Shown here: one piece after another, positions 19,037 to 27,257 of the stretch
Layout of the letters: each line of letters begins with the position of its first letter
Position numbering within the stretch: the first letter of the stretch is position 1
Assembly (NCBI GenBank): GCA_934229385.1
Contig: CAKQDH010000001.1
Span: 186,001-250,000, forward strand
Source: an uncultured Oenococcus sp.
GTDB taxonomy: Bacteria; Bacillota; Bacilli; Lactobacillales; Lactobacillaceae
DNA: 64,000 nt
Direction: 5' to 3'
Notes under the pieces: model-generated
What the model saw: only the letters and a program-made list of their open reading frames with translations
Database searches by the model: none
What the model was told of the DNA's origin: nothing
Made by a program: the position numbers and the translations under genes

Positions 19037-19110
19037 TGCGGAAGGTGGGACTCGAACCCACAACCTGCGGATTAGAACTCCGATGCTCTATCCTGTTGAG
19101 CCACTTCCGC
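19037..19110 (-). tRNA. tRNA-Arg (anticodon TCT)
   Basis: A 74-base tRNA on the minus strand. The acceptor GCGGAAG pairs with CTTCCGC, the anticodon loop GTTCTAA has TCT (plus-strand AGA at 19074-19076) on a CGGA/TCCG stem, and the T arm is GTGGGTTCGAGTCCCAC. It reads AGA, the main Arg codon of AT-rich genomes. Confidence 0.97.
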
Positions 19111-19569
19111 TTACCCATTAAGTATAACTTAAAAAAATTAAACAAAAAAGATAAACTCGTTAATTTTTTACAGAATTTAATCTTTATCCTAATAATTTAT
19201 TATTATACAAATTCCCTAAATTAATCTCTTTTGCATTAAAATTAGAATTTAAAATTAGAAGTTTATAAATGATAATTTTACAAAACTCTAACTTGCCATA
19301 TTCATGAAATAAATACTTTATTCGATATATTATATAAAGCCTCACTATATAAAACCAAAAACTAATAAAATTTATATTATTCTTAAATTTACAAAAGATA
19401 TTTTAACTTCATAGCGTTTATCTTTAAGTTTTTCAAAGAAGCCCCCTTCATGTTTTATAAACTAAAAATTTTTAAATTATTTAAGAAACCTGAAACTAAC
19501 TTTTTGATATCTTTATATTTAAACTAAATAATTAAATGGAACGTATATTTAATATTTTTTAAAAATATT
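19111..19569. other. AT-rich spacer, no intact gene
   Basis: 459 bases between tRNA-Arg and the 3' end of glnA. No tRNA, riboswitch or terminator was recognised. A minus-strand frame at about 19375-19458 of some 27 codons has protein-like composition (HEGGFFEKLKDKRYEVKI) and could be the end of a lost gene, but it is too short to name. Confidence 0.5.
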
Positions 19570-20913
19570 TTATAAATTATCAAAGTAATGATCGATTTCC
19601 CACTTTGAAACAGATGTACTATAAGAACGAATTTCTAATTTTTTAGCTTCTATAAAAGTTTGAAAAATACGTTCTGCCAAAGAATTTATTACAACTGAAT
19701 CTTTTTCCAAATTTTTAACAGCTTTTGTCAAAGTATCAGGTAAATTTCTAATACCTGCCTTATGGCGCTGTTCTGCATCCATAAGATATATGTTTTTATT
19801 TACAGAGGCTTCTGGGGTAATTTTTTTATCAACACCATCTAAGCCTGAAGCTAAAATAACAGCAAAAGCAAGATAAGGATTTGCTGAAGGATCAACCATC
19901 CTAAGCTCTAAACGAGTAGCTTTTCCTTTAACAGCAGGGACACGTATCATTGGTGATCTATTAGAAGAAGACCAAGCAACGTAAACAGGAGCTTCAAATC
20001 CAGGTTTCAATCTCTTAAAAGAATTTATAGTCGGATTAGTAAGAGCAACAAAATTCTCAGCATGTTTAAGAAGCCCACCTAAAAAATTATAGGCAAGTTT
20101 AGAAAGACCTAATTTATCAGAAGAATCATAAAAGGCATTTGTACCGTTTTTTGCTAGAGACATATTAGTATGCATTCCATTTCCATTAATACCTGCAATT
20201 GGTTTTGGCATAAAAGTAGCGTGATAACCATGCTTTCTCGCTATAGATTTAACTATTAATTTAAATACTTGTAATCTATCAGCGGCTGTTAAAGCATTAG
20301 CATATTTAAAATCCACTTCGTCTTGTCCAACTGCTACCTCATGATGGGCCGCTTCTATTTCAAAATTTAGGCTTTGTAAAGTAAGTACTATTTCACGACG
20401 TACATTTTCTCCTAAATCTAGAGGGGCTAGATCAAAATAGCCCCCTTTATCATTAGGCTCAGTTGTAGGATTTCCTTCCTCATCCAATTTAAAGAGAAAA
20501 AATTCTGGTTCCACCCCTACATTAAACTTGCTAAAACCACGATCTTCCATTTTTCCCAGCATTCTAATTAAATTATTTCGCGGATCACCCATAAAAGGTT
20601 TCCTATTACTGTCATATACACTGGCTATAATCATTGCGATCCTACCTTCAGACTTACCAGTAACCGCCTCTGGCAAAACCTGAAAAGTATTAAGGTCGGG
20701 ATATAGATACATATCTGATTCTTCTATACGAACAAAGCCATCTATTGATGATCCATCAAACGCTAAATTATCATTTAAAAGTGTTTCTAATTCACCTACT
20801 GGGATTTCGACATTCTTAACAGCCCCAAAAACATCGGTAAACATTATTCTTAAAAAATTTACATTTTTTTCTTTGATTATTCTCCTAATAAAATCTTTTT
20901 TTGACTCTGCCAT
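19570..20913 (-). CDS. glnA: Glutamine synthetase type I (alpha)
   Basis: Makes glutamine from glutamate, ammonia and ATP; in Firmicutes the feedback-inhibited enzyme also controls GlnR. Motifs seen: NLAFDGSSIDGF near 50-61, VGVEPEFFLF, the HHEVAVGQDEVDFK active-site strand, KPIAGINGNGMHTNMSL, the NRSPMIRVPA and RLELRMVDPSANPYLAFA segments, and a C-terminal SYSTSVSKWEIDHYF. 447 residues fits the GSI-alpha subtype without the adenylylation loop. It follows glnR by 2 bases, forming the classic glnRA operon. Confidence 0.98.
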   Translation of the reverse strand: MAESKKDFIRRIIKEKNVNFLRIMFTDVFGAVKNVEIPVGELETLLNDNLAFDGSSIDGFVRIEESDMYLYPDLNTFQVLPEAVTGKSEGRIAMIIASVYDSNRKPFMGDPRNNLIRMLGKMEDRGFSKFNVGVEPEFFLFKLDEEGNPTTEPNDKGGYFDLAPLDLGENVRREIVLTLQSLNFEIEAAHHEVAVGQDEVDFKYANALTAADRLQVFKLIVKSIARKHGYHATFMPKPIAGINGNGMHTNMSLAKNGTNAFYDSSDKLGLSKLAYNFLGGLLKHAENFVALTNPTINSFKRLKPGFEAPVYVAWSSSNRSPMIRVPAVKGKATRLELRMVDPSANPYLAFAVILASGLDGVDKKITPEASVNKNIYLMDAEQRHKAGIRNLPDTLTKAVKNLEKDSVVINSLAERIFQTFIEAKKLEIRSYSTSVSKWEIDHYFDNL

Positions 20914-20915
20914 GA

Positions 20916-21245
20916 TTAATTTTTCTCCATTCTACCTATCCTTAAAAATTCATCTTCTAATGATTTAACTATTTCTTCATGCTCCTGCTGAGTTTTTTTA
21001 ACCCGATTAGTCCGATATAAGTCTTTTATATCTTTAAGACTATCACCAGATTCCATCATATTACGAATGTCTATTAGATTTTCAACATCGTTTAAAGAAA
21101 ATTTACGTTGCCTGCCTTTTCCTCTTTTTACCTTAAGTAAATTCTGGCTTTCGTAATAACGAATTTGCCTATCCGAAAGATTTGTCAATTCTCTAACAGT
21201 GCTAATAGGAAATATTGCTAAATCTTTATTTAATTTCTCTACCAT
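20916..21245 (-). CDS. glnR: GlnR, MerR-family nitrogen regulator
   Basis: Represses glnRA and other nitrogen genes when glutamine is plentiful. The winged helix-turn-helix reads ISTVRELTNLSDRQIRYYES and then KVKRGKGRQRKFSLNDVENLIDI, the GlnR form of the MerR DNA-binding domain. 109 residues is somewhat shorter than most GlnR proteins (about 120-135), mainly in the C-terminal tail that senses feedback-inhibited GlnA. A perfect GlnR operator lies in its own promoter. Confidence 0.95.
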   Translation of the reverse strand: MVEKLNKDLAIFPISTVRELTNLSDRQIRYYESQNLLKVKRGKGRQRKFSLNDVENLIDIRNMMESGDSLKDIKDLYRTNRVKKTQQEHEEIVKSLEDEFLRIGRMEKN

Positions 21246-21295
21246 ACTTTACACCCTTTTATTTGACTAAAATAATATAACAAAGTGAAAATATC

Positions 21296-21312
21296 TGTCA
21301 ACTTACTTTACA
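21296..21312 (-). promoter_or_regulatory. GlnR operator overlapping the glnR promoter
   Basis: On the minus strand the 17 bases TGTAAAGTAAGTTGACA match the GlnR/TnrA consensus TGTNAN7TNACA at every fixed position. The last six bases TTGACA also serve as a -35 box; TATATT follows 18 bases downstream as a -10. Binding would therefore block the polymerase, giving autorepression of glnRA. Confidence 0.88.
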
Positions 21313-21332
21313 TTAACGGAAAATAATTATAA

Positions 21333-22088
21333 TTAGTAAAATTTCTTAACAATTGAATAAACTTTTTGTAAATCATTTTTTAGCGTTGTTTTATTAATCC
21401 AAATAATATCTGGAAATTGATTATGAAAAAAAGTAAGTTGGCGTTTTGCATAATGGCGAGAATCTTTTTTTATGTTTTCTATTACCTTTGGTAAACTCTC
21501 TTTTCCAAGAAAATAATTATAAAATTCTTTATATCCTATAGCTTTTTTTGATTGGAAATCTCCACTATTTCTGTACAATTTTTCATTTTCTTGAATTAGG
21601 CCCATTTTTATCATCTTATTTACTCGTCCATTAATTTTCTTATATAAAATTTGTCTATCCATATCCAATCCGATTAAAAGAGCCTGAAAAATTCGATAAT
21701 TTCTAGAAGCATTTTGTGGAACAACTTTTTCTGGATGATTTTTATCCTTAATTCTTCTGTCCCCAAGTAGAGTTTGAATGTAAAAACCTGACCCACCAAC
21801 AATAATTGGAATTTTATTTCTTCTAATTATGCTATCAATTTTTTTTCTAGCCTCAATCATGAAATCATAGGCATTATAAGATTCATTAGGATATTTAATA
21901 TTAATAAAATAATGTTTAACTTGAGATAACTCATTTGAACTGGGAGTAGAGGTCCCGATATTCATGCCTTTATAAATTTGAAAAGTATCTGCAGAAATTA
22001 TTTCACCAGAAAATTTTTTTGCTAATTTAATACCTAAGGCGGTTTTTCCACTAGCAGTTGGCCCTAAAATTACAATAACTTTTTCCAT
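21333..22088 (-). CDS. miaA: tRNA dimethylallyltransferase, internally shortened
   Basis: Adds the isopentenyl group to A37 of tRNAs reading U-starting codons. The P-loop GPTASGKTALGIKLA, the catalytic region SADTFQIYKGMNIGT, and GGSGFYIQTLL are all present, as are GLDMDRQILYKKINGRV and KAIGYKEFYNYF. At 251 residues it is about 55-60 shorter than normal: after GGSGFYIQTLLGD the sequence jumps to RRIKDKNHPEKV, so the insertion region that normally lies between these blocks is missing, in frame. The catalytic core is otherwise complete. Activity is uncertain. It is just upstream of the glnRA promoter. Confidence 0.9.
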   Translation of the reverse strand: MEKVIVILGPTASGKTALGIKLAKKFSGEIISADTFQIYKGMNIGTSTPSSNELSQVKHYFINIKYPNESYNAYDFMIEARKKIDSIIRRNKIPIIVGGSGFYIQTLLGDRRIKDKNHPEKVVPQNASRNYRIFQALLIGLDMDRQILYKKINGRVNKMIKMGLIQENEKLYRNSGDFQSKKAIGYKEFYNYFLGKESLPKVIENIKKDSRHYAKRQLTFFHNQFPDIIWINKTTLKNDLQKVYSIVKKFY

Positions 22089-22506
22089 TTAAATTTTATA
22101 TAACCTTATTTAATTATTTAATATAGATAATGTAAAAAGTAAATTTATCCTTTTAATTAATTCTTTTATTAAAAATTAGCATAAAAGGGTCTTCGATTAC
22201 ATATTTTTATAATATTAATATTTCATTTAGCCAACTTACATTTAACCAATTTTTAAGTTATACAGTTAATCTAATATTTTTGTAAATTCGTAAAATATAT
22301 AGAGATTTAGCCTAAAATAAACTCATCTAAAATAAATTTATTTGGTCTCTTTAATTTCGTTTCAAAATTATAAAATGAATTTTTATCTAATTTTAGGTTA
22401 AATTTTTTAAATTTATTCGTTAAAGTAAAGTTAAATTCAGTAACTATCGTAAAAAATAAACTAAATATTTATTAAAAATTTTAAAAATTATAGATGTAAA
22501 AAATTT
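22089..22506. other. AT-rich spacer, nothing recognised
   Basis: 418 bases between cfa (3' end) and miaA (5' end), both on the minus strand. Very AT-rich with short homopolymer runs; no open frame, RNA gene, riboswitch or convincing terminator. Genes often found beside miaA (hfq, ynbB-type) are not here. Confidence 0.5.
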
Positions 22507-23697
22507 TTAATTGTTTTTATTTTCTTCTTCATAAATATAATCTCTGGTCATTGGTAATCCAGTTCCACTTGTACCATTAACAAGTAAATATTGGAAAACA
22601 TCAATGTTACCCGCCTTAAAGGAACCAGCGCAAGCCTGGAGATATAAAGACCACATTCTAGCAAAACGTTTACTATATTTCTTTGCTACTTTATTTACTA
22701 CTTGGCTATAATTCTTATACCATATTTCTAAAGTTCTTTGATAATGACGCCTTAAAGATTCTAAATCAGAAATTTGTAAACCGGCGTTCATAATATATCG
22801 TAAATTTTCAGCTAAATTAGGAATATATCCTCCAGGAAAAATATATTTTATAAGAAAAGGGTCAACTCCAAGCCCGTTATGTTGCCCCGTAATTCCATGT
22901 ATCAAAGCTCTCCCGTTAACTTTTAATAATTTTTTTACTTTTTTAAAATAAGTACCTAAGTTTTCTTTTCCAACATGTTCAAACATTCCTATAGAGGTTA
23001 TATAATCGTATCGTTCATGTAATTTTCGATAATCTGCTAATTTTACGTTTACTTTACCTTCTAATCCTTTATCATTGATTATTTTTCTTATGTAATTATA
23101 TTGTTCCTGGCTCAAAGTGATACCTGTAGCTTGAACCCCAAATTTTTGAGCAGCAATAAATAATAATGTTCCCCATCCACAGCCAATATCCAATAATTTT
23201 TTATTAGGGCGCATTTTTAATTTATAAAGTACATGCATTATTTTATTTTTTTGGGCCTGTTCTAAAGTATCGTCTTTTTTTCTAAAATAAGCACAAGAAT
23301 AAGTTAAAGTTTTATCAAGCCACATTTTATAGAAATCATTGCCGATATCATAATGTTCTTGAATATCATTTTTACTAGAACCAGTTGAATGTTGAAACTT
23401 TTTAACGAATTTAGGAAGAGGCTTTCTTGCTAAAAAGCCATGTTTCTGTCTAAAAGCAGAAGCAATTAGCTCTTCAATACTACCCTTAATTTCGATTTGC
23501 CCATTCATATAAGCTTCACCTAAAACTAGGGTTGGTTTATTAACAATTTTTCTTAAAGGTATTGGGCTTTTTATCTTAATATTAATTTTTGGCTTTGTGC
23601 CGCCATAATATTCCTTAGTACCATCCCAATAATTAATTGCTACAGGTATATCAAAAGCTTTAGAAAAAATTTTGCTATAAATATTTCTTTCCCACAT
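22507..23697 (-). CDS. cfa: Cyclopropane-fatty-acyl-phospholipid synthase
   Basis: Adds a methylene from SAM across double bonds of membrane phospholipid acyl chains, a stress and acid-tolerance modification. The SAM site is LLDIGCGWGTLLF; also seen are QEHYDIGNDFYKMWLDKTLTYSCAYF, GVQATGITLSQEQ and DYRKLHERYDYITSIGMFEHVG, all family hallmarks. The ATG giving MWERNIYSKIF matches family N-termini; an upstream in-frame GTG at 23718 is possible. No strong ribosome-binding site is present for either. 396 residues. Single-gene unit. Confidence 0.93.
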   Translation of the reverse strand: MWERNIYSKIFSKAFDIPVAINYWDGTKEYYGGTKPKINIKIKSPIPLRKIVNKPTLVLGEAYMNGQIEIKGSIEELIASAFRQKHGFLARKPLPKFVKKFQHSTGSSKNDIQEHYDIGNDFYKMWLDKTLTYSCAYFRKKDDTLEQAQKNKIMHVLYKLKMRPNKKLLDIGCGWGTLLFIAAQKFGVQATGITLSQEQYNYIRKIINDKGLEGKVNVKLADYRKLHERYDYITSIGMFEHVGKENLGTYFKKVKKLLKVNGRALIHGITGQHNGLGVDPFLIKYIFPGGYIPNLAENLRYIMNAGLQISDLESLRRHYQRTLEIWYKNYSQVVNKVAKKYSKRFARMWSLYLQACAGSFKAGNIDVFQYLLVNGTSGTGLPMTRDYIYEEENKNN

Positions 23698-23859
23698 AAA
23701 AATAAAATAATTCCTCACATTCTAAATATTTTAAAATTTAAAAAATAAAAATCGTTTTTTTAAGCACATAAATGATGATAATTTTATTACACTTTTAAAG
23801 CAAAAAATTTATTTAATCATAAATAAATTTAAAGTTATAATAAAGTTGTAACTAATCTT

Positions 23860-23873
23860 TTTAAGCGTTTACA
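23860..23873 (+). promoter_or_regulatory. cre-like site upstream of pox
   Basis: TTTAAGCGTTTACA matches the CcpA consensus TGWAANCGNTNWCA at all fixed positions but one. It lies 93 bases before the pox ATG. A related palindrome TTTAAACGTTT follows at about 23922-23932. TATAAT sequences at 23836-23841 and 23909-23914 could be -10 boxes, though neither has a good -35. Carbon-catabolite control of pyruvate oxidase is known in lactobacilli. Confidence 0.5.
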
Positions 23874-23965
23874 TTACCTTTTTATAAACCTTATGAAAGA
23901 TAGATTATTATAATTGTTTCTTTTAAACGTTTCATTATTTCTACGAAAGAAGGATTTCATAATTT

Positions 23966-25720
23966 ATGACAGATACAATTAATGGTTCAGATGCTATTTT
24001 AAAAGTTATTCGTTCTTGGGGGGTTGATCATATTTATGGGTATCCAGGTGGTTCATACGATTCAGGTATGAATGCCATATATAACCAAAAAAAAGAATTA
24101 AAATTTATTCGTGTACGCCATGAAGAAGCAGGAGCTTTAGCAGCCTCTGCAGAGGCTAAGTTAACCGGAAAAATTGGTGTTTGTTTTGGTTCTTCAGGTC
24201 CTGGAGCAGCTCATTTACTAAACGGATTATATGATGCAAGGTCTGACCATGCACCAGTTTTGGCTATGGTAGCTCAGGTACCATCTACAAACATGAATTT
24301 AGACTTCTTTCAGGCTGTTGACGAAGAACCTATGTTTGAGGACGTTGCAAACGCATATTGTAAAACTGCCATAACAGCAGAAAGTTTGCCACGATTAATT
24401 GACGACGCTATACGTCATGCTTATAAGTATCATGGAGTTGCTGCTGTAATTATACCCAAAGATTTTGGTTGGGCAAAAATTAAAGATAATTATATTACTA
24501 ATGCTAATAACCTTCAAAAACCAATTTATCCAGAACCTGACCCAGACAAAATTGATAAAGCTTATAATTTAATTAAAAATGCCAAAGCGCCTGAACTATA
24601 TTTTGGATTAGGAGCTAAAAATTCGAGAAAAGAATTAGAAGAAATATCTAAGAAATTTAAAATGCCTTTAGTTTCCTCAGTTCCAGCTAAGGGGGTCGTA
24701 CCTAATGGTTTTAAAGGTTACTTGGGATCTGAAGGAAGAGTAGGCTCAAAGCCTGCATCTGAAACATCCTTTAATGCAGATGTTGCATTAGAAGTAGGAG
24801 AAGATGTTCCATTCTCAATTTTTTATTTCCCTCCAAAAACCAAAGTAATTCAAATTGATACTGATATTGAAAAATTAGGTAAAAGACATCCTACTACTGT
24901 AGGCATCCTAGCTGACGCAAAAAAAAGTTTACAGGCTTTATTAAATAAAGGAAAAGAATTAAAACCAACAGCATTCTATAAAGCATCTCTAGCTGACATG
25001 GATAATTGGGAAAAATGGCACAATAGCTTTATAGATAGTAAAGAAACTCCCGTTAGGCCTGAACCTATTTATGACGTATTAGACAAAACGGCAAGTGATA
25101 AAGCTATTTTTACCGTAGATGTTGGTAATTCAAACATAAATTTTGAACGTTTAATTAATATGCATGATGATCAAAAGTGGACTCTTTCAGGGCAACACGC
25201 CACTATGGGTTATGCTGTACCTGCCGGTCAAGCTGCTAAAATTGTTTATCCTGACCGCGATGTTTATACTTTAAGTGGTGAGGGAGCTTTCCCTATGATG
25301 GGCCAAGAAATATTAACACAAATCGAGTATAACCTGCATGTTATAAACATTGTTTTTAGTAATGGTACCTTAGGCTACATTGAAGGTGAACAAAGAGACG
25401 ATACTCATCAACCATTGTCCGGTGTTTATCTTCCAGATACAAATTGGGAAGCAATAACTAATGGATTTGGAGCGAAAGGATATACTGCAAGAAATAAACA
25501 AGAATTTAAAAATGCTCTTGAAGATGCTAAATCTGTTAAAGGACCAGTCGTTATTGATGTTAAGCTAACCCATGAAATGCCTTTAACCACTCAACATATG
25601 TATATTGATCCCGCTTTTCAAGATCAGAAGAAAATCGATGAATTTGTTAAAAAATATAAAGCTCAATCACTTAAACCTTTTAGTTACTTTTTAAAAAAAG
25701 CAAAAAATGAACAACTTTAA
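23966..25720 (+). CDS. pox: Pyruvate oxidase (acetyl-phosphate and H2O2 forming)
   Basis: Thiamine diphosphate and FAD enzyme converting pyruvate, phosphate and oxygen to acetyl phosphate, CO2 and hydrogen peroxide. The catalytic Glu is in VRHEEAGALAASAEAKLTG; GVCFGSSGPGAAHLLNGLYDA, the Phe-rich NMNLDFFQAVDEEPMF segment and the ThDP motif (LSGEGAFPMMGQE through VFSNGTLGYIE) fit the Pox group rather than acetolactate synthase. 584 residues is normal. An AAGAAAGGA-type site precedes the ATG. Single-gene unit ending at a clear terminator. Yields extra ATP in air and may be used against competitors. Confidence 0.94.
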   Translation: MTDTINGSDAILKVIRSWGVDHIYGYPGGSYDSGMNAIYNQKKELKFIRVRHEEAGALAASAEAKLTGKIGVCFGSSGPGAAHLLNGLYDARSDHAPVLAMVAQVPSTNMNLDFFQAVDEEPMFEDVANAYCKTAITAESLPRLIDDAIRHAYKYHGVAAVIIPKDFGWAKIKDNYITNANNLQKPIYPEPDPDKIDKAYNLIKNAKAPELYFGLGAKNSRKELEEISKKFKMPLVSSVPAKGVVPNGFKGYLGSEGRVGSKPASETSFNADVALEVGEDVPFSIFYFPPKTKVIQIDTDIEKLGKRHPTTVGILADAKKSLQALLNKGKELKPTAFYKASLADMDNWEKWHNSFIDSKETPVRPEPIYDVLDKTASDKAIFTVDVGNSNINFERLINMHDDQKWTLSGQHATMGYAVPAGQAAKIVYPDRDVYTLSGEGAFPMMGQEILTQIEYNLHVINIVFSNGTLGYIEGEQRDDTHQPLSGVYLPDTNWEAITNGFGAKGYTARNKQEFKNALEDAKSVKGPVVIDVKLTHEMPLTTQHMYIDPAFQDQKKIDEFVKKYKAQSLKPFSYFLKKAKNEQL

Positions 25721-25746
25721 AAACAAATTAAATAAAAATTAATAAT

Positions 25747-25780
25747 AAAAAGCTGCTATCCATTAAGATGCAGCTTTTTT
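25747..25780 (+). terminator. Terminator after pox
   Basis: 10-bp perfect stem AAAAAGCTGC / GCAGCTTTTT with a 13-base loop and a T-run, starting 27 bases after the pox stop codon. The A/T flanks make it usable in both directions. Confidence 0.85.
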
Positions 25781-25860
25781 ATAATATATATAAATAATTA
25801 AGAACCTTCATTTAGAATTTACCAAAAAATTTTCTGAATAAATATTAGCTATTATGAAGT

Positions 25861-26300
25861 TAACTACCATGGGTTAAAACCCGTGACTTGTGAATTCTAA
25901 TATCAAAATACATATAGATCTCCGCAATTTGCTTAGACAAGCTGGCTTTTCGATATATTTCTATATCCCCGAAGTAACAGTAGTTACCCAAGCCTTTATT
26001 GCCCCCAAGTTGCCAAAGGAACTAAGTTGATTTTAGCTTGTATTCATCCCACAAATAAATTCACAGGATTTCTGTCTAATTTTTTCATTAAAAATTCATA
26101 GTTTATGTCTTATAATACCAAGCACATAAGAAAAAATCATAATTTATTTAAATAAGCAACAAGCAAGTTTCACTCATATTACTATATTTCCAAAATAGGA
26201 ATAACTACCAAAACTTCTAATAAATCTAAATTTTCAAAAAAATTCCTCTTTTGCAATACTCACTTCACAAATAAATTTATAAAGTTTTTATTACATTCTA
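25861..26300. mobile_element. Decayed IS200/IS605-type element end (relic, copy B)
   Basis: Homologous to copy A at 17409-17600 in the same orientation. The outer edge carries ACTACCATGGGTTAAAACCC, a short hairpin of the type found at the right end of IS605-family elements, and the G+C content is higher than in the surroundings. Read on the minus strand it shows traces of a reading frame broken by stops, as expected for an eroded tnpB tail. The inner boundary is unclear (26080 or further). It is the larger part of the 828-base gap between pox and the ECF operon. Confidence 0.55.
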
Positions 26301-26348
26301 ACTAAAAATAAAAAATCATTAATTAATCTTTGCAAAATAAGTCTATAT

Positions 26349-26380
26349 TTTATATCTACATATCCACATTTAGATATAAA
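26349..26380. promoter_or_regulatory. 10-bp perfect inverted repeat upstream of the ECF operon
   Basis: TTTATATCTA (26349-26358) and TAGATATAAA (26371-26380) are exact reverse complements separated by 12 bases. A TATAAT at 26389-26394 follows directly, then the purine-rich GGAGGAGGAGG at about 26406. The arrangement could be an operator at a promoter. A small frame of 18 codons (26403-26459, MEEEVTPNYKK start) lies after it without its own ribosome-binding site. No FMN, thiamine, folate or preQ1 riboswitch motif is visible. Confidence 0.4.
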
Positions 26381-26548
26381 TATGTATTTATAATAGATTT
26401 ATATGGAGGAGGAGGTTACGCCAAATTATAAAAAAATTATAAAACCATTTTTACAGTAATAAGCTTAAAATTAAAATGAATCTTTGTAATCTTATTTATT
26501 TTCTTTTTATTTTTTTCTTGTTAAAAGAAAAAGGGAGGAGTAAAGTTT

Positions 26549-27220
26549 ATGGAAACAAATAAAAATCATCTTCGGTATATTACTTTTTTAGCCGGTTTTA
26601 GCGCACTCTCTTACCTTTCAGCTTCCTTTATAGCTATACCATTGTTTTCTTCTTTTTTAAAATATGAACCCAAAGATGTTCTCATAGTTTTAGGGGGATA
26701 TATTTTTGGTCCTTTATTTTCAGTCTTAGTTTCTTTTATAGCACCATTTTTTGAAATGATAATTCCTATCGGCATTGGGGGATCATCAGGCATAATAGGG
26801 TTTGCTTTCAATGTTATTGCAGCTTTGGCTTTCTGTTTACCTACTGTTATATTTTATAAACATAAGAAAACTTATAAGTCAATGATAGAAGGATTAGTAA
26901 TAAGTACTATCTTGGTTACAATTATCATGTTAATGTGGAATTATTTCTTAACACCCTATTTTGGCGGTTATAGTAAAGCCGCCGTTAGTAAAATATTATT
27001 TCCAGCTATTTTACCCTTTAATTTAATTAAGGGAGCGCTTAATTCTTTTATCATTATTTTAATTTATAAGCCTGTTATGAATGCACTTATAAAATCCAAT
27101 ATCATTGAACCTGAAGATATTCAATTAAACAATAATAATAGAATCAGCGAATATTTAATTTTAGCTATTATATGTTTCAGTATTATATTTTTAATTTTAG
27201 CCGTAAAAAATATTCTATAA
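26549..27220 (+). CDS. ECF transporter S component, RibU-like (substrate unproven)
   Basis: Substrate-binding membrane subunit of an energy-coupling factor vitamin importer. 223 residues, about six membrane segments. An Ala-rich helix (AGFSALSYLSA) near the N-terminus suits EcfT contact. The stretches DVLIVLGGYIFGPLFSVLVSF, GSSGIIGFAFNVIAALAF, WNYFLTPYFGG and LPFNLIKGALNS resemble riboflavin transporter RibU, so riboflavin is the best guess, though no FMN riboswitch is seen. A GGGAGGAG site precedes the ATG. It heads a four-gene plus-strand operon with its own A, A' and T subunits. Confidence 0.75.
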   Translation: METNKNHLRYITFLAGFSALSYLSASFIAIPLFSSFLKYEPKDVLIVLGGYIFGPLFSVLVSFIAPFFEMIIPIGIGGSSGIIGFAFNVIAALAFCLPTVIFYKHKKTYKSMIEGLVISTILVTIIMLMWNYFLTPYFGGYSKAAVSKILFPAILPFNLIKGALNSFIIILIYKPVMNALIKSNIIEPEDIQLNNNNRISEYLILAIICFSIIFLILAVKNIL

Positions 27221-27257
27221 CCATTTTATAAAAAATAAGTATTATAAATTAATTATT

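Noticed and set aside
19375..19458. Short protein-like frame on the minus strand (HEGGFFEKLKDKRYEVKI)
   Set aside because: Only about 27 codons, no start signal, preceded by a stop, and no family could be recognised; could be chance.
26400..26460. Possible preQ1, folate or FMN riboswitch before the ECF operon (GGAGGTTACGCC... followed by an A-rich tract)
   Set aside because: The bases needed to close a preQ1-I P1 stem are missing, and none of the conserved FMN or folate sequences is present. Only the simple inverted repeat is supported.
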